Source of the DNA: Saxidomus purpurata
Lineage: Eukaryota; Mollusca; Bivalvia; Venerida; Veneridae
Reading direction: 5' to 3'
DNA length: 64,000 nt
NCBI GenBank assembly: GCA_022818135.1
Contig: JAFMSR010000016.1
Span: forward strand, 9,990,822 to 10,054,821
Below are positions 15,201 through 30,200 of the stretch, one piece after another. Under the pieces are notes generated by a model. It saw only the letters and a program-made list of their open reading frames with translations. It made no database searches and had not been told where the DNA came from. Made by a program: the position numbers and the translations under genes. How positions within the stretch are numbered: position 1 is the stretch's first letter; every line of letters begins with the position of its first letter.

Positions 15201-18200
15201 ATGTTACTGTGTGAAGAGGTTGTTGCAGTTAGTAGTAGATGGTGATCAGGCTGCATATCTTTCATATTTGATGTCAACTTTTGTACAAATTGCAGTTTCT
15301 AAATTACTGGTAGAAACGGCTCTCATTGGCGCCGCGAGGAATCGCGGCGTCAGTATTGAATAGGTTTCAATTTTGGACCATGGGGTTGCATAATCGAATA
15401 GGGAGCAGCCAACATTATTATTGTAAATCTAAACTATGTTCTATGTATGAAAAATGACTTTTATGAATCATTAAATTGTATTAAGTCATTAAAAAACAAT
15501 ACAATACAAAATACACATGTCTCCTTCCCTTATTTCAAAACTTTGGACACATTTAATGAGTATTTAATAACTTTTCCACAAACTCGTAGACCACGGGTTT
15601 TTATAGCTTTGTTTACGGACCTTCTCCGACCCGATTCATCAAAGCTCAGAAAAAAAGATTCGGAAGATGTTTTGCTATCTTAAAACACTCAGATAATAGA
15701 ATACATGGCGCCAACGTGAAAAATCAATGAAAACCCATTTTAATTACTACATATTACACTTTAATATTGAAACTGTAAAGAAAAACCGTTCACCCAACTA
15801 TGCAATAGGTAGGGCCCTAACGGAATTCCACTCCATCATTTGTAAACAAAAACAATAATCAGCCAATGGAAGTTCTGTAAAATGTATACGTCACAGCATA
15901 ATTAATCATGTGGATTTCGTCTCTTTCCGCCATATTGCTGGAGTGTATAATGCTTCGGGAATAGAAAGAAAGAAAAATCCTCATTACCAGCTACAAGGAG
16001 GGAGGGGCAGGTATATCTGTTTTACAGATAGTTCTTTTTCACAATATTTAGACCCGGTGTAAATTATATTTGCACAGGTTTTTGCCTCTGCTTCCTATTA
16101 ACCGACCTGTGATTCAGTGAAATTGTGGGAGGAGCCATGGTTATAAATAGTTTTGTGTATCAGTTCCTTGGTATCTAAAAATAGCCAGTGTAAAATTAGC
16201 ATCCGAAAATAATTAATGTTGTGAGAAAAGAGGTATTTAATTATCACAATAGACAAACAATATGGAAGTTACATAAGGGTTTAGTATTATGCTAATTACT
16301 AATAAAAACTTTATTTTTATAAATCAGTTTCCCGTGTTACTGATTACCGAAAAACAACTTTTAGCGAAACAACCAAAAACAAATGAGATTACCGGAAACA
16401 AGTCTTAATTCAATAGTTTTTTTTATGTTAAATACACTTTTTATTATTCTAAATGATAAAAATTAATGTATTTGTTGAATATGTGTAATTTTAGAATGAT
16501 AGGTTAGGTTTTAAGCAAATTAGTTCGATGTAACTTAGTGTGTACTTTATGTTGTAACGATTACCTCCCTTAGACGGTATTAAAACCCAAAATCATTGCA
16601 ATCACGGACCTATATACACATGTGTATAGGTCCGTTCTCTATTAGAAAAAAGTATTACTTTTCTTTTTTGTATTTAAATAGTTCGATAAATTTTAGCGAT
16701 ATTTTTTGTTCAAGTTCTTTGACAGTTTAACAACTTATCTGCATTTCCAGTTACGAAAATTCCCATGAGTGAATGAAAATAAAGAACAGAAACTAGAAAA
16801 TCATTTAAAATCTTTTTATTTGCATATATCATTACAAGGATGAATAAAACAAATAACATAATTAACATAATGTGTATATAGGTCCGTGACAGAGGTAATG
16901 ATCATTTTATGTAGTAAAAAAGGGTTCGCTGATGTTAACCACGCACATTTTATAATAGAAACCTGCCCCAGTGCCCATCTCCCAGCCATGCTTCAAAACA
17001 TGCGCGGCGTCTTTGATGCCTTGCATCAAAATTCGTCTTGTTCACTTCTTACTTGTTGATCTTCTTAACACTGTCTGTGTAGTCTCACTAAATTTATGGC
17101 TTCCGGCTCCTTTAATAGAAATATCTGAAACGATCTAAAACCACCATCTTTTAGAGTGTGTCACCATCTTTGTCTGGTTCCTTGCCTTCCTTTATCAGTT
17201 GCAATTTTTTTTTCATTCAATAAATTTCAATGGTAGTGTCTCTGTTGTAGGTCGGGTGACAATGTCTTTACTAATTTGGATGCTGCTCTTTTTTCTCTCT
17301 CAAATATTTTAATACTGGTAGGTGGAAACTGTCCTTGAAAGACTGTCTACCGTCTTGTTTATTAGTATATTAAAGACAGGTGCTAAATTTTTCTGGAGGA
17401 GAGGTTGGCAATGGAGTGGAGCCAGTAATGAGGAGCAGCTAACAACCTCACTGTAAATAGTTCAAACTAAATGTTCCCGCACCTGTTAGAAGCTCGGTGG
17501 TTGTGCTTTTTTTTTTGCACGATGTAATGAAAATATGTGTTAAAACGAACTCATCATCACCTCACATAATTCTTAGCACAGATTTATTTTCTTTTTACAT
17601 TTGATCGATTATTCCATGATGAAGCTATTATATTCCCATACCTTTCCACCCATGCTCGTAACTGATTCGGTTTTCACTGATGATGGTTTTTAATCAGTTA
17701 GTCTTGGTTTCGCTTATTCTAAGATAAGCGAAACTTAGCTAAAATAACTTGATTAGCAGCTCTACAGGCTGGTTCATTGCCAACTTAATTTTTTCAGTTT
17801 GTTTCTATGTCAGATTTTTAGCTCCACTGGAAGAGGTGACAGTGACCAAACTTTTCTGCCCAATATCTTGAGATCTACATCACATCACCCACAGTCTTCA
17901 AACATCATAGGATGATTGGTCTTACTGAGTAAATGATCCCTACTGTTTTTTGGGGTCAGTGGTTCAAGGTCACAGTGAACTCTGTAAATTTTTCCTTGAT
18001 AATTTTGCAAAAGATTTTCACAAAACCTTTACTCAGAACAGTCCAGTGAGACCAGTAGAGCTCTTGTTGATAGACATAGCAAAGCATATTAAGATGTAAG
18101 TTGCAAATACTTTTTGTCTTGAATTGAAATCTACGAACTAACAGTAATTGATATACTGTAAATGACTTTGTATTCGCAAGTTGTTTATTTCATGACTTTC

Positions 18201-21200
18201 TAATTTTTCATTATTCGTGATTTCGTGAATAAGCAAGCAAGACTCATACAGCTAATTAACATTATGTCAAATCTGAAGACAGAAAATTTAGCGAGATTGA
18301 TCAATTCACGATATGGTTCATTTGCCAAAATTAGCGGGGAAAACAAAACTCACTAAAAAAAACCCCAACGTTTTACATTCCTAAAGAATTATGTGGGTGG
18401 AGGGGATGGAATAATTATGTTTAGTGCCACTATTAAAGATACGAAACTCTTATACATTTTTTAAACGGATTTTCTAGCCACATACAATATAAGAAATTGG
18501 ATTACTTTGAATAATGAATACCGTTTCAGAAATTTCATCAGATAGGTGATATTTAGTTTTTCTCAGCTATTCGGAAAGTATTCATTATTATACCATTACT
18601 GCGATAGTTTTGACTGGTGCCTAGACAAATGATATCTGACCCCCTAAGCCTTGCCAAGTCTGTCTCCAGGCTCAGAGATAGCTACACAAGTTTGCTATGT
18701 CATTTGTAAGAGAGCCCCAGAGATATGAGGATATTTAGATATTTGTTATCTTTATATCCCCCATTGTTTCTTTGAGAGTTTGGGAATAATACCTGCATGG
18801 GTCTGCCACCTTTTCTGTTTGCACCAGAACTCAACATTTGGAGGAATTCAGCATCAAGTAAATGATCATATTTATGGATGATGCTTTTTGAATAAAATGT
18901 ACAATGAAATACTTTCTTACCACATTTAACAATTGGATTATATCTGATATGATATCATAATGTTGAAGTATTCTAGATCACCAAAAATTCTGTTTGTGAT
19001 GACTTTTGTGATCTTGAAGGACCAGAGTTTGATGCACAGTCCGGCAACTTAATGGGCGCTAGAGACCACTTACCTCAGTCCAAGGATACAGTTTATGAAA
19101 ATTGCTGACTCCCAAACAGGTTCCATCATGGATAGTTAATATTTTTAAGTTTGGAGAACTTGTATGGAATCCAAGGCTAAAGCAATTTAGTGTAAAACCA
19201 GGCAAAAACAAATCAGAGCATGCACAAGAAATACTGGTACAGATAAGCCTGCATACAAACTGGACAAAGCAGCGGATGAATGTTTGATTTCAATATTTCT
19301 TTGACTTTATAAGCTGATTTAGGTCCAAACTAGCAACATGATCATGAACCACTGATGTAATAGCTCAGACTCCAGACCCCCTTTTTATGGCTAATATTAA
19401 ACTAGAACTAAATGAATTTTTCTGTAGAAATCTTAGTATCAAGATGTGATTAAAAGTTTGTTTTGTGTCACTTCTGAACTTTTGGATTTCTTTGTGTTGT
19501 CAAATTTTGGCTGTTTTTACCTAAAAAAAACATGGTTTTATTTTGGTGCGTGTGTTTTTTTCGCTGTCTAGCATTGGTGGCGAAAATTTGTCCAATTAAA
19601 TCTAACTGCAGATATAAATTGTTAAGTATTATGAATGTTGACAAAATCTCTTTTTTCAGGAGTTTTGTTTGCAATAATTTTTCAACAAATAACGTTCTTT
19701 AGCTACTTATGATGGAACAACAAATTTAAAGTAACATATATATTTACTGCGGATGGTTTTAAAAGATGTAGATATATTTTGGTGTGTTATATTTTCGCCA
19801 TTCATTAATGGTGGCAAAATAGGTGAATTATTAACCATGTCCAAAATATCCCAAAATACGGTATTATATTATGTACAGAAAGTGGAAGAAAAAATGCTTT
19901 TTCAGATCCGTTTCTAAGATTCTTAAAATTGTTTCATCTTGAATAGATCAAGTACTGCCAAGGAAATGTCATCTCTGCATGTCCTCTCTTTCATGTTAGA
20001 ATAAAATATATTTTCCATCAAAAATATAAAGTTAAATGTTTATGCCATTGTAATATATTTATAAAGGAGGGAAAGCAGATGAAAACAAGAGGTTTGATTG
20101 AGATAAATCAAGGAATCAAAGAAATATTGTATTCTTTTTGTTCACTGAAGCTTGCCAGAGACTCATGCTGACTTTCCTAGGAAGTTTTGGGGAAGTGCCA
20201 GCTATATTTCATCCAGCAATAGTTATAGAATTCCCCCATTTGTTTGTATGGATGGCAGTTATTTTCTGCAATGATGAATGGCTTTTTGAAACTAATAAAA
20301 TGAACAAATTCTTTTAAGTTTAGAATGAATAATTTTGAAAGATCGTGGTGGAGATGAAAATTAGCTATGTACTAAATCTGTAACTATGGCAACTGGAAAA
20401 AAATGGCCTCCAAGATTCTATAATAATCTTGTAAACTTTTAGAGAATGACAGTGTATGTGATTTAATAGTGTTTGAATCAAATTTTATTTGTCTGTATGG
20501 CTATCATTTGAAGATTTATGCAAACAGTCCTGCTGAGATTTTAGAGTCGGATTCCCCCTTATTACAGTTCGTCTTCTGCTTGCTTTAATAAATATATCAG
20601 ACTGCTTTTAGAACCATTGTCAAGATGGCAGCCAATTTATGATTTTCCCAGTGAGACATGGAGGAAGATTTCAGGATAAAATTTGATGATTTTGAAATTT
20701 GGTTTCCATCTTTATATGGCATTTTGTAAGTTGTCACAATTTGGAATTGTTGGGAAGGTCATTCTTTGTATCTTAAATATTAAAGTTAAACTGCTTGGTG
20801 CTTTTCTAAGCTATCTTTCTTTCCTCTTCTTTTTAAAGCTGTTCTTAAAGTAAAAATTAAATCATTCCAAAATGATATATTAAAGTGGAATTATGCACAT
20901 TTTTTTCAAGTAAAATTAATAGCTTTTAACCAAATACACCAAACTCTTCCTGCTACCAGTACAAAATAATAACTTTCCAAATATTACTTTTCCTATTTTG
21001 ACTGGGAGAGTCAATTTAAAAAATAACTGCATGCAGGAGTTGCTTCCCTTCCACTGCCAAAATCTCTACCAACAACAACAAAAGCACAAGGGAGATCACT
21101 GTGAAGAAAGGAGACATTATTTAATTAGTCCAATTTTTGTATTTCTAAAGCACCAACTTTAAATACTAATGCGGCATTATCATTAGTTTAACACATTTAA

Positions 21201-24200
21201 ATGCACAGCAACCAAAAATTGCTTTTATAAAATTGTCACTTTAAATACACTTTGTGCAGTAAGATGCGCATAATGTCACTTTAAAACATAAAATGTAAAA
21301 GTGATGGCTTAAGAATCAACAAGACTTGACAATGTGAGAAAACCTGTTGAAATAATGTTGGTGAGCTTGGTTTGACGGCACCGCTACATGTATGTTTATA
21401 CACTGTATGTTTATACACTGTATGTTTACACACTGTATGTTTATACTGAAAATTCAAAATCGATTGCAATACGTTATAATTTGGCAGTTTATATTTTTAA
21501 AAGCAGGAAAAAGTGAACAGGAATTTATACTTGAACCTATTTTTTTGATGACTTATTCAAAAACTTGTTAATTTTACACAAAATCTTAAGAGCGAGCAGC
21601 TTTATATTCAAGTAGGGAAAACTGTCAGTTACTTATGGAAAGTCTGTACTACACTTTGAACACTGAAAGAACGATGAGGTCTGCTTGTCTTTTACAAATA
21701 CACATAGAACAGTGTTTGACATAGAACAGTGTGCTGACATAGAACAGTTTGCTGGCATAGAACAGTGTGCTGACGTAGAACAGTGTGCTGACATAGAACA
21801 GTTTGCTGACAAAGAACAGTGTGCTGACATAGAATAGTGTGTTGACGTAGAACAGTTTGCTGACATAGAACAGTTTGCTGACATAGAACAGTGTGCTGAC
21901 AATAGAATAGTGTGCTGACATAGAACAGTGTGCTGACATGGAACAGTGTGCTGACAAAGAACAGTGTGTTGACATAGAACAGTGTACTGACATAGAACAG
22001 TGCGCTGACATAGAACAGTTTGCTGACATAGAACAGTTGGCTGACATAGAACAGTGTGCTGACATAGAACAGTTTGCTGGTCAGCCTTTAAGCTATTCTT
22101 TTGGTGAGCCAAAGTTCTGTAATTGTGATGATTTTAGTTTTATCAATATTGATATTCAGTTTTATTTGCTATTTCTGCACTTGCTTTGCTGTTACACTAG
22201 ACATCTCAGTGCAAATAACAAACATAGCATCCATACTTTAACAGACATACTCTGTGGAAATGCGAAAGTTGCAATTATTTCAAGGTACCCAATATATCTT
22301 AATCAATCCATCTTCCAACAAGTTGTTTTTTACTTTCTCTCTCCCTGATAATGAAAACCCAAGAAAGTTACAAGACTTGACAGGTAAAAAAGATTAACTT
22401 GAGAAATGACATAAATACTAATTGGACCAATCAGGGTTTTATGACTTGTTCTCACAGAAAAACTAAGAGATGGAATTGCCTGATGTACAGCCTGTATACA
22501 TCATATTGTCTGACCTAACACAGATAATGCTTATAGTTAAATGTAATCAAGAAGTCTATGTTAGAGACAGGTGTTTGTGTTCCTTTGCATGAAATGGGTA
22601 TAAGTGCTGACTGGTTTAGTGTGGGCTGCATGTTTGATCCCCTGGCTTGACACACCCAGGAACAGTTTCAAGACAAGTTCCTGTACAAGTCTTGTTCTTA
22701 GTTTCTCAAAGAAAGGTAACAGTTCTTGATGTGTTCAAGGAAAAATTCAAGAACTTTTCTTGTACATTGCATGGCACAGTTTAGTCCATCAAGAACAAAT
22801 GACGAACAAGACTTTGATATTAGAACTGTTTTTTCCTTCAATTCAGATGGTCAAAAACTTTAGGAAGATTTTTTTTTAACTTGTTGAACTAAGAGTTGCT
22901 GAAAGGTTTAATTATTCTTTGACAATACAAAATTAGTTTTAATTCTTCAGTTGTTCTTGAAGAAGAATATTTGACCTTTTTCAAGAAGGAAATAAAAAAT
23001 CTTTTTGAAACAGGTAAACTTATTGGACTGGGAGAAGAGTTGGTAAAGACAAGCTGGCAGTGTTTGGTGGTTATCAGGTAATTGGAGGAATCAGTCAAGT
23101 CTATTGCCAACAACATAAATTGAAGCAATAACTTTCAGTGAATGACCAATACTGGCAGGTTATGTTTGCAAGACTTGTTAATCTGATAAATCACAAGCAG
23201 AACCACTGAAGTCCTGAATTTGAAGTTTTGAGTAGGTATTGAAGAAGGTATTTTAGTACAATATATTAGTAGTACACCCAGTCCCAGTATTTGAATGCTC
23301 AGTCATACTATACTGAAGATATATCACACCCAGGACATGATATATTACACCCAATACATGATATATCACACCCACCACATGATATATCACACCTAGTGCA
23401 TAATATATCACACCAAATGCACAGATCACATTTACCACACATATCACACTTTGCTGTATATCTATCCCTGTGCACACAGACAATACAATCAGTAATGTCT
23501 AAAATTAGAATAAATTTAAGTTACCTGAAAGTTTTGCATTTTTATGGCAGAGAAAATCAAACATTGATGTGAAGGAGAATTAATGGCAACCTGTATTTTA
23601 CATTCTTTGTAGGGTATAAAAAAAGCTCTGTTGAAGCATCTAAGAGTTCATTGAAAAAAATGAGTAATTACATAAACAGGTGTGAAGATCTTTATGATAT
23701 TCCAGGAAGTAAAAACCTGAAAATATCATGAAAAAACAAATGGTGAGTAACAAATATTTGATAAGAAACTATGTGGTGGGAATGACAGGTGTTAGAATTC
23801 TGATTTAAATGCTCCTGACAATCTAGCAGAACATTGGAACAGCTATAAATTATTCATGTACAATTCTGTGAAGGTGTTTATATCTGTCTGTAAGGCCATG
23901 GCCTAGAATGATCTTTTGTTTTTGAAGTGGTTTTGGTTTTTTCCCCCTGAGTGTCGCTGTTGGTCCAGTTTGGCCTTGCTTTATCCAGGTATTTGTCCTC
24001 TGTAATACCATATTTGGGGATATTTTAGGCATGGTTAATAATTTGCGAAAGTTTTGGATATTTTAGCCGTGGACTTGCCTATCTCTCGCCGTACTTTGGG
24101 ATATGTTTGGCATGGTTAATAATTTGCCTGTTTCGCCACCATTAAGTAATGGCGAAAAATATAACACACCAAAAATATATTTACGTCAGATATTAAACAC

Positions 24201-27200
24201 ATCAGTATTCAGTGATTTAAGGTGGTGATTTTTTAAACCTTTGTCAAATTTCCAAATTTAATTTCACTTTTAAAAAATTAAAAGGGGTAATTTGACCTTT
24301 GGATTTGAGTGACCTTGTAAACTATATCCATCATTGAGAGCAAGACAAACAGAATTTCCAAAGTAACCTTTTTTTGGCAGAATGGTCCCAGATCATTTCA
24401 CTTCAGCATCAAGTTATGCAAAGAACTAGGTCAGAGGGTCATTTATTGACAGATTAAGAAGTTTAGCTTTCCTGCGGATGTTCATACAACTTGTCCAGGG
24501 TGCTTCCCTCATGTGTGCTGCAGTGAATTCATTCAAGTTTGATCGTTTCCTTTATTTTTGTGTTTTGCCTTGTTGACTGTCATTAAAGTATGGTTTCTTT
24601 TAATATTTTATCATTGCATTAAATTTTTATCAATAAAACAACAAAGCTGCATGATTTTTGAAAGGCGTTAAACAGGAATAGTTTGAAAAATTTCCTTTTT
24701 GGCAACAAATCCCTATAGTACATAATGTATCTAAACGTATCTAGATATAATGGTATGACATTTGTATTTGTTTATAAGTAAAGAACATTCAGTTGGTTTA
24801 GTTTACTTGTATCTCTTCAAGTCTCTGCGTTAGTTTGGCAGGTTTATGTAAACAGTTTACAGGTTGTCAGACAGTATGCTGTGCATTGTTGGGCCACGTG
24901 CAGTTGCAGCAGACGCAAAAAATACTTAATGCCAAAATCTCGTCAATTTCTACAGCCGATGTTACTTTGCACAGTGCTTTGGGTCAAATACATTTAAAAC
25001 GCTGCATTGGAATTGTTGCATCCATGTTCTTATAAGATTTTCTGATACGATATAATTGTTCCCACATAATTTGCTTTTATGCAACTTACTTTAAATCTTC
25101 CATTGTGTTCCAGTGGTGATTTTAATTAAGATCTGTCGTGGAAACTTATTTGCTATTGGATTGCCCTTGCCACTATGTGTCACTGCCAGTATCTCGTCCC
25201 AAAACAAAACAAAGAGGAAGATTTGAAAGAATGGTTTCCTATTTGAGTAGCAGTATTGCGTTTACTAAATACCACAGGTTATTACCGAAACATTTTGATA
25301 TCCAAAGGTGGCTTGGGATTGGTTATATAAATAGTTTGACAGATGTATTAAGAACATTTGCAACAGTTTTCCACATGTATATAGGGCCGAAATTTTTGGT
25401 CGTAGAATTTTTTCAAACTTGGCATGTTAACTGAGAATCAAGTTTGAAACAGAAATCTGGAAAAAATCATGGGTCACTGGCTTTGATTTTGGATTATCTG
25501 CCCTTGAACACAGCATTTTGTTATAATTTCTGATTTTCAAGGGCAGATAATTCAAGATCAAGACAGGTGACCTATGGTTTTTATTTCAGATTCATTCTCA
25601 GTCAAAATGCCAATTTTGAAGAAATTCTATGGAAGGGAAAATTTTTGCCCTACACAATTATAGACATTTTAGGAAACAGAACAGCAAAATTTATGTCCTT
25701 AATGTTATTTAATACATTTGCAGTTTTGACGCTGGTAAATAAGTCCTTTTTAAATCAGAACATGTGTTTTTATGAGACCCTAGAAGCCACAGCGGAAACC
25801 TTTCAACCTTAAGGAATTTAATTTATAGCTACGTATCCGAGCAATAATTGTCTTTCCTCCCTATGGCGACATAACATTATTGCAGGATCTGTGACAACTA
25901 TAAGACATCTTGGACAAATTATATATACCTTATTGCAAGAGATAGCGGCAGAAAAAAGTTCTTAAAAAATAACAAGATTTAGTAGGAGATGGGAGCTGTG
26001 ATATGTTTTCTGTTATTTGAGAATGGCAATAAAGCGGAATTAGTTTGCTAGTCGTAACTTCTTGTGCATATAAAATTGGGGGCTTAGACTCGTTAATGTA
26101 CAATAACCTCGTGTCAGTTGTCAAAGGGAATAGCCGTCATCGTACACTAAAATGCGACCAGTGTATTCCCCCTGTTAATGTCAGGTCGCGGTATATCTTT
26201 AATAATATTGTCAGTCTAGCGGATTGATCGCTGTCCTAGACTGCGTTATATACAAGGAATTAAAGTAGATTAAGGAATCATTTCATTTTACTTATCGTCT
26301 TTTTCATCTTCTTATATTTTCGTTTAATGTTTGCTGACGTTCGATAAAAGAAAGCAGAACTTGCTGATCATGCATCTTTTGTGTCTTTATTGCATGAGTC
26401 TTATTTTCATATGTACTGTAAAAGTCGTTTTTTCCGTAAATTTTTATTTTCGCAAATGAAGCACTTAGAGAATTTATCAAACTCTTTGAAATAGCAAGCG
26501 AACAAATATTTATAAATTGAATAATTCCCACAAATGAATAGAAAATTGGAAAATCGCGAAAGAGCAACTCGTAAATGTAAAGACTTTAACAGTAACAAAA
26601 ATTAAAAGTTGCCCATTGCAAACAATATAAATGGTATGATACAGATATGGTAGCATACAGCTTCAATTAAGCTATGTTTTTCACATCAACAATTTTTGCT
26701 GATTCAATTTAGATCCAACTGCACAAAATAGATATAAAAGGAAGTTAAAAAAAACCCAGACAAATCTAAAACAATTTCCTTTCTACATTTAGATCAGTTC
26801 CGTTACATGTCAGATCTTTAGTTATGCATGCACTTCCCCCAGAATGCTATAAAGATTTATAGAAAAGGGAAAGTTAACTGAATATTCAAACAGCTCACCC
26901 TGAGGTACCGGATTTAGTAAGTCTGCTGATGAGTGTCGGAGCTCAAACTCCGCCAGTTTTGTTTCAGATATTGAGTTGTTTTCATCTAGACTACAAAATT
27001 TAAAAGGCATAAGCAATGCTAATTGTCTATTTATAGGTTTTATTGTGTGACCTTTTCCCGGTCTAAGTTCTTTACGACTTTCTTTGTAAAAACTGTGCGA
27101 CCTCTTGGAGTGAACACCCAGGGATCACAGAAATGTGTTTGTTGTAGAGAGGAGATGTTCTGGAGAGGTTGATTGTGGCCTAATATAGTTGACACTTTGA

Positions 27201-30200
27201 GAACTGAAATGTCTGTCTTTTAAGGGAGGATGTTGCTGTAGGGAGGTGTCCTTTGGGGAGGTAGGACTATGTAGTGAGTTTTGCTGGTGGTGGGGGGGGG
27301 CTATACTGTTTATTTTGTTGTTTGGTAAAAAGAAGTAACAACCACTTCATAAATAAGTTGGACAATCTCGGAACATGTGGTTCACTGCAGATAAAAGCGA
27401 CATCAGGATCAGTACAAACCCTGATAATATAATTAAAAGCCAGTAAAATATTGTCTGGCATTTGTATAATTGGATTAAAGAGACTGTTTCCGAATATTTG
27501 TACTTGATTAGGTTTAATTTGCTTGGATTATATTTGACAGCTAGCTGATAAAAGGTGGATTGCCTTCCACGAACCTAGACATTAGTTCCAAGTTCCAGTT
27601 GTAGATGTGTTTAAAATTACCTAATTAGGTCTGTATTAGTTAACACAGATACAGTAAAACCTGTTGTATCTGGCACCCTCTTGGACCACTTGACGTTAAA
27701 GCAGGTTACTGGTTTAAATTTATATTGTTTTGGGACCAAGATACTATGCCAAAGTTTTAAAGCAGTTTTGCATTAAAACTTTAAAGTGCCAGATAAGAAA
27801 GATTTACTTTATATTAATAAGCATAACAACAGGTAGTCCATCCCAACTTTAACTATCACTGTGTACAATTGATGGCAATCAAGTTCCTGCTTAATCCAGA
27901 GTGGGCTCTACACAGGTGTGACTGTGACTGTTCATAGGGCAACCTCAGTAACTCAAACGATGAAGTGAATGGTGTTGTGCAAGTAGCACATAAATAAAAT
28001 TATGCTCTGTAGTTATGACTGTTGTTGTCTTTTATGTTGCTTTTAATGAGTTTAAATTGAAACTTATTATCTCAAGCCCATGAAGCTGATGCTTGGCACA
28101 TTAAGATGTGATAGATTATTTTCTAATTTTCTGAATGACATTGCATGACAGGCTTCTATCATACATGAAATACCCTGCGTATCAAATACTTGCTGATAGT
28201 TTTTTCATGGTTTTCAAAACATTAATTGAAGAATTCCTACGGGAGCACGCTTCTGTCAGGATACACTGCTTTACGTCCTTTAGCGGCAGAAAGTGGCGGT
28301 TATTAGCTCCGATCAAGCCCGAACAGTAGACTGAGATAGGGGAGCCGTGTCACATGTCAGCGGTTTTATTTTAGATTTCGTCTGTTTTAATGAGTCTGTT
28401 AGGTAATTAGATTTTATACAGGAGAATTTATGTGTGTATTGTTATTTCACTAATGTTTCTCAAAGTGTCAGACGTTGGTCGTTTTTCACAGATAAGGTGG
28501 GAGCGGAAAAAAAACAATTAAACTGATAATCACATGTCGGCCATTCCCTGTTATCAGCATCAATTAAAAGGTTTTTGCTGCACTAAAAATGCAGTATTTC
28601 TTTATGTGCATTTGACATTGTTGGTGTTTCATAGGAAGCCTGGTGAAGGAGAGAGAGAGAGCTGTGTAACAAAAGGGTTTTAATTGCCCTTTTTGTGGCT
28701 TGTGTTTCTATGAAAAAGGTATTTTTACCATGTTATCATGCTTTTGTTGTTGTTGTTGAGTTTATGGAGGTGCCACATGTTGTCCCACCCCAACCCCCCT
28801 TGCCTTTATGTACAAGTCTTGACACTAAGTCAAAGTGAAATCTGGCTCAGGTTGCACTCACAGTTTAGATGCAGATTCGCTTTTAAAGGGGTGTTAAACT
28901 TGCAATAATCCACTCTCAATGCAAATGTATGCGTTTACAAAAGGATATAATTGTTTTACCTATGCAGTTGTTTTAGTACCAAATCTTTCACTGAAGAAAT
29001 GATTTTTTTTTTGGTTTCAGGCTTTGACAGACAGATTCGGGGTTACCAAGGACGATATAGTATCATAGGAAATGACCGCACCGAGTACAACTTACAGATA
29101 ATGAACACGACTTTGGATGATGATGATGAATTTCAATGCCAGGTTGGACCAGCGGATAATAACCCACCATTAATAGCCAAAGCAAACCTCATTGTATTAG
29201 GTAATTAATTGTTTCTACTATTTTTAGCAGTACATTAAAGTCCATGGAGCATTTTAGATATTAAAATGCTTGTAGGTGTTAATACTTTTACCAAGAAAGA
29301 TGTCTTACTGGTGAAATTGGCCATTATTTGTTTGAAAGACTTAACTTTTGTTGCTTTTTAAATCAGAAGTTTATGTTGTAAATGTTGCAATAAATAAGAA
29401 ACACTCTGTCAACACCTTTTTTGTGCCGGCACAGCATAAATACAAAAGACAGGCGTATGTCGACAATGTTTATGTCAACATTGTTTTAGACTAAATAGAA
29501 CACAAATTAGTTATTCTGTATATATATGAGTAGATTTAAAGTGCTCCTGGGACTTAAATGCTTTTATATGCACCCAAACTTAGAGGTCCTCTCACTCTAA
29601 TTGCATAGCCTTAATTCTGAACTGTTTTGAATTTTTAAGATTTTTTGGTAAGTCACTTTAATTACTTTTTTGTGGATTGCAAACCTTAAGAGAAACAAAT
29701 TTCAAGTCCGACTTCAAAACTTCCCCTTTTCTGGTATTGCTTTTACATTTATTTGTAAGAACTAAACGTACCAAAATAGGAAATAGATTTATTCCGTGGT
29801 GAAAGTGACCTTTACATACTGTGATAGTATCTGGCATTGCTTTTACATTTATCTTTAAGAACTAAAGGTACCAAAATAGGAAATAGATTTGTTTCGAGGT
29901 GAATGTGACCTTTACACAATGTGATACCATCGTAACTGTTTGTAACGAAATCGTGAACACTGCTGCGAAATATACAAGTTTTTTCTGATATTGTAAATTA
30001 AAGTAGCCGTAATTGTCAATACAGGAGAGTTCTGCAGACAGTCTTTATTATAGGGTATGCGAAAGATATATGGTACAGATGGCAGGCAGCCACAACTTGA
30101 TCTCATGTTTCGATTTTATTTATTTTTGAGCTTGTGCTTGGGTAAAGATTATAAGTGTTTGTTTTGTCCAGTCTAGCATTGTTTTGACCTTGACCCTTGT

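Larger units (their letters stand above)
8677..29020. other. Intron 2 (20.3 kb), splits Ig1
   Basis: The longest intron; it separates the two halves of the first Ig domain. No further exon in phase 1 with Ig-like sequence was found, and none is needed to complete the domain. It contains minisatellites (11505-11950, 12543-12597, 21390-21446, 21709-22079, 23318-23449), inverted-repeat elements (14128-14335, 16560-16899, 18154-18378, 25355-25685, 26414-26594) and a 'gtcacagtgacc' repeat (17815-18060). Open frames inside it look like repeat shadows or chance. Confidence 0.8.

Noticed and set aside
15133..15683. Two + strand open frames of 76 and 78 codons considered as a nested gene
   Set aside because: No recognisable domain, no supported splice sites and AT-rich codon use like the rest of the intron.
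21633..22112. 159- and 138-codon open frames on the - strand with Cys-Gln-His-Thr and Ser-Ala-His-Cys repeats
   Set aside because: They are translations of the 18-bp minisatellite in different frames, not a repeat protein.
23318..23449. CRISPR-like direct repeats
   Set aside because: Units are contiguous 21-mers without spacers of constant length in a eukaryotic intron; an ordinary tandem repeat.
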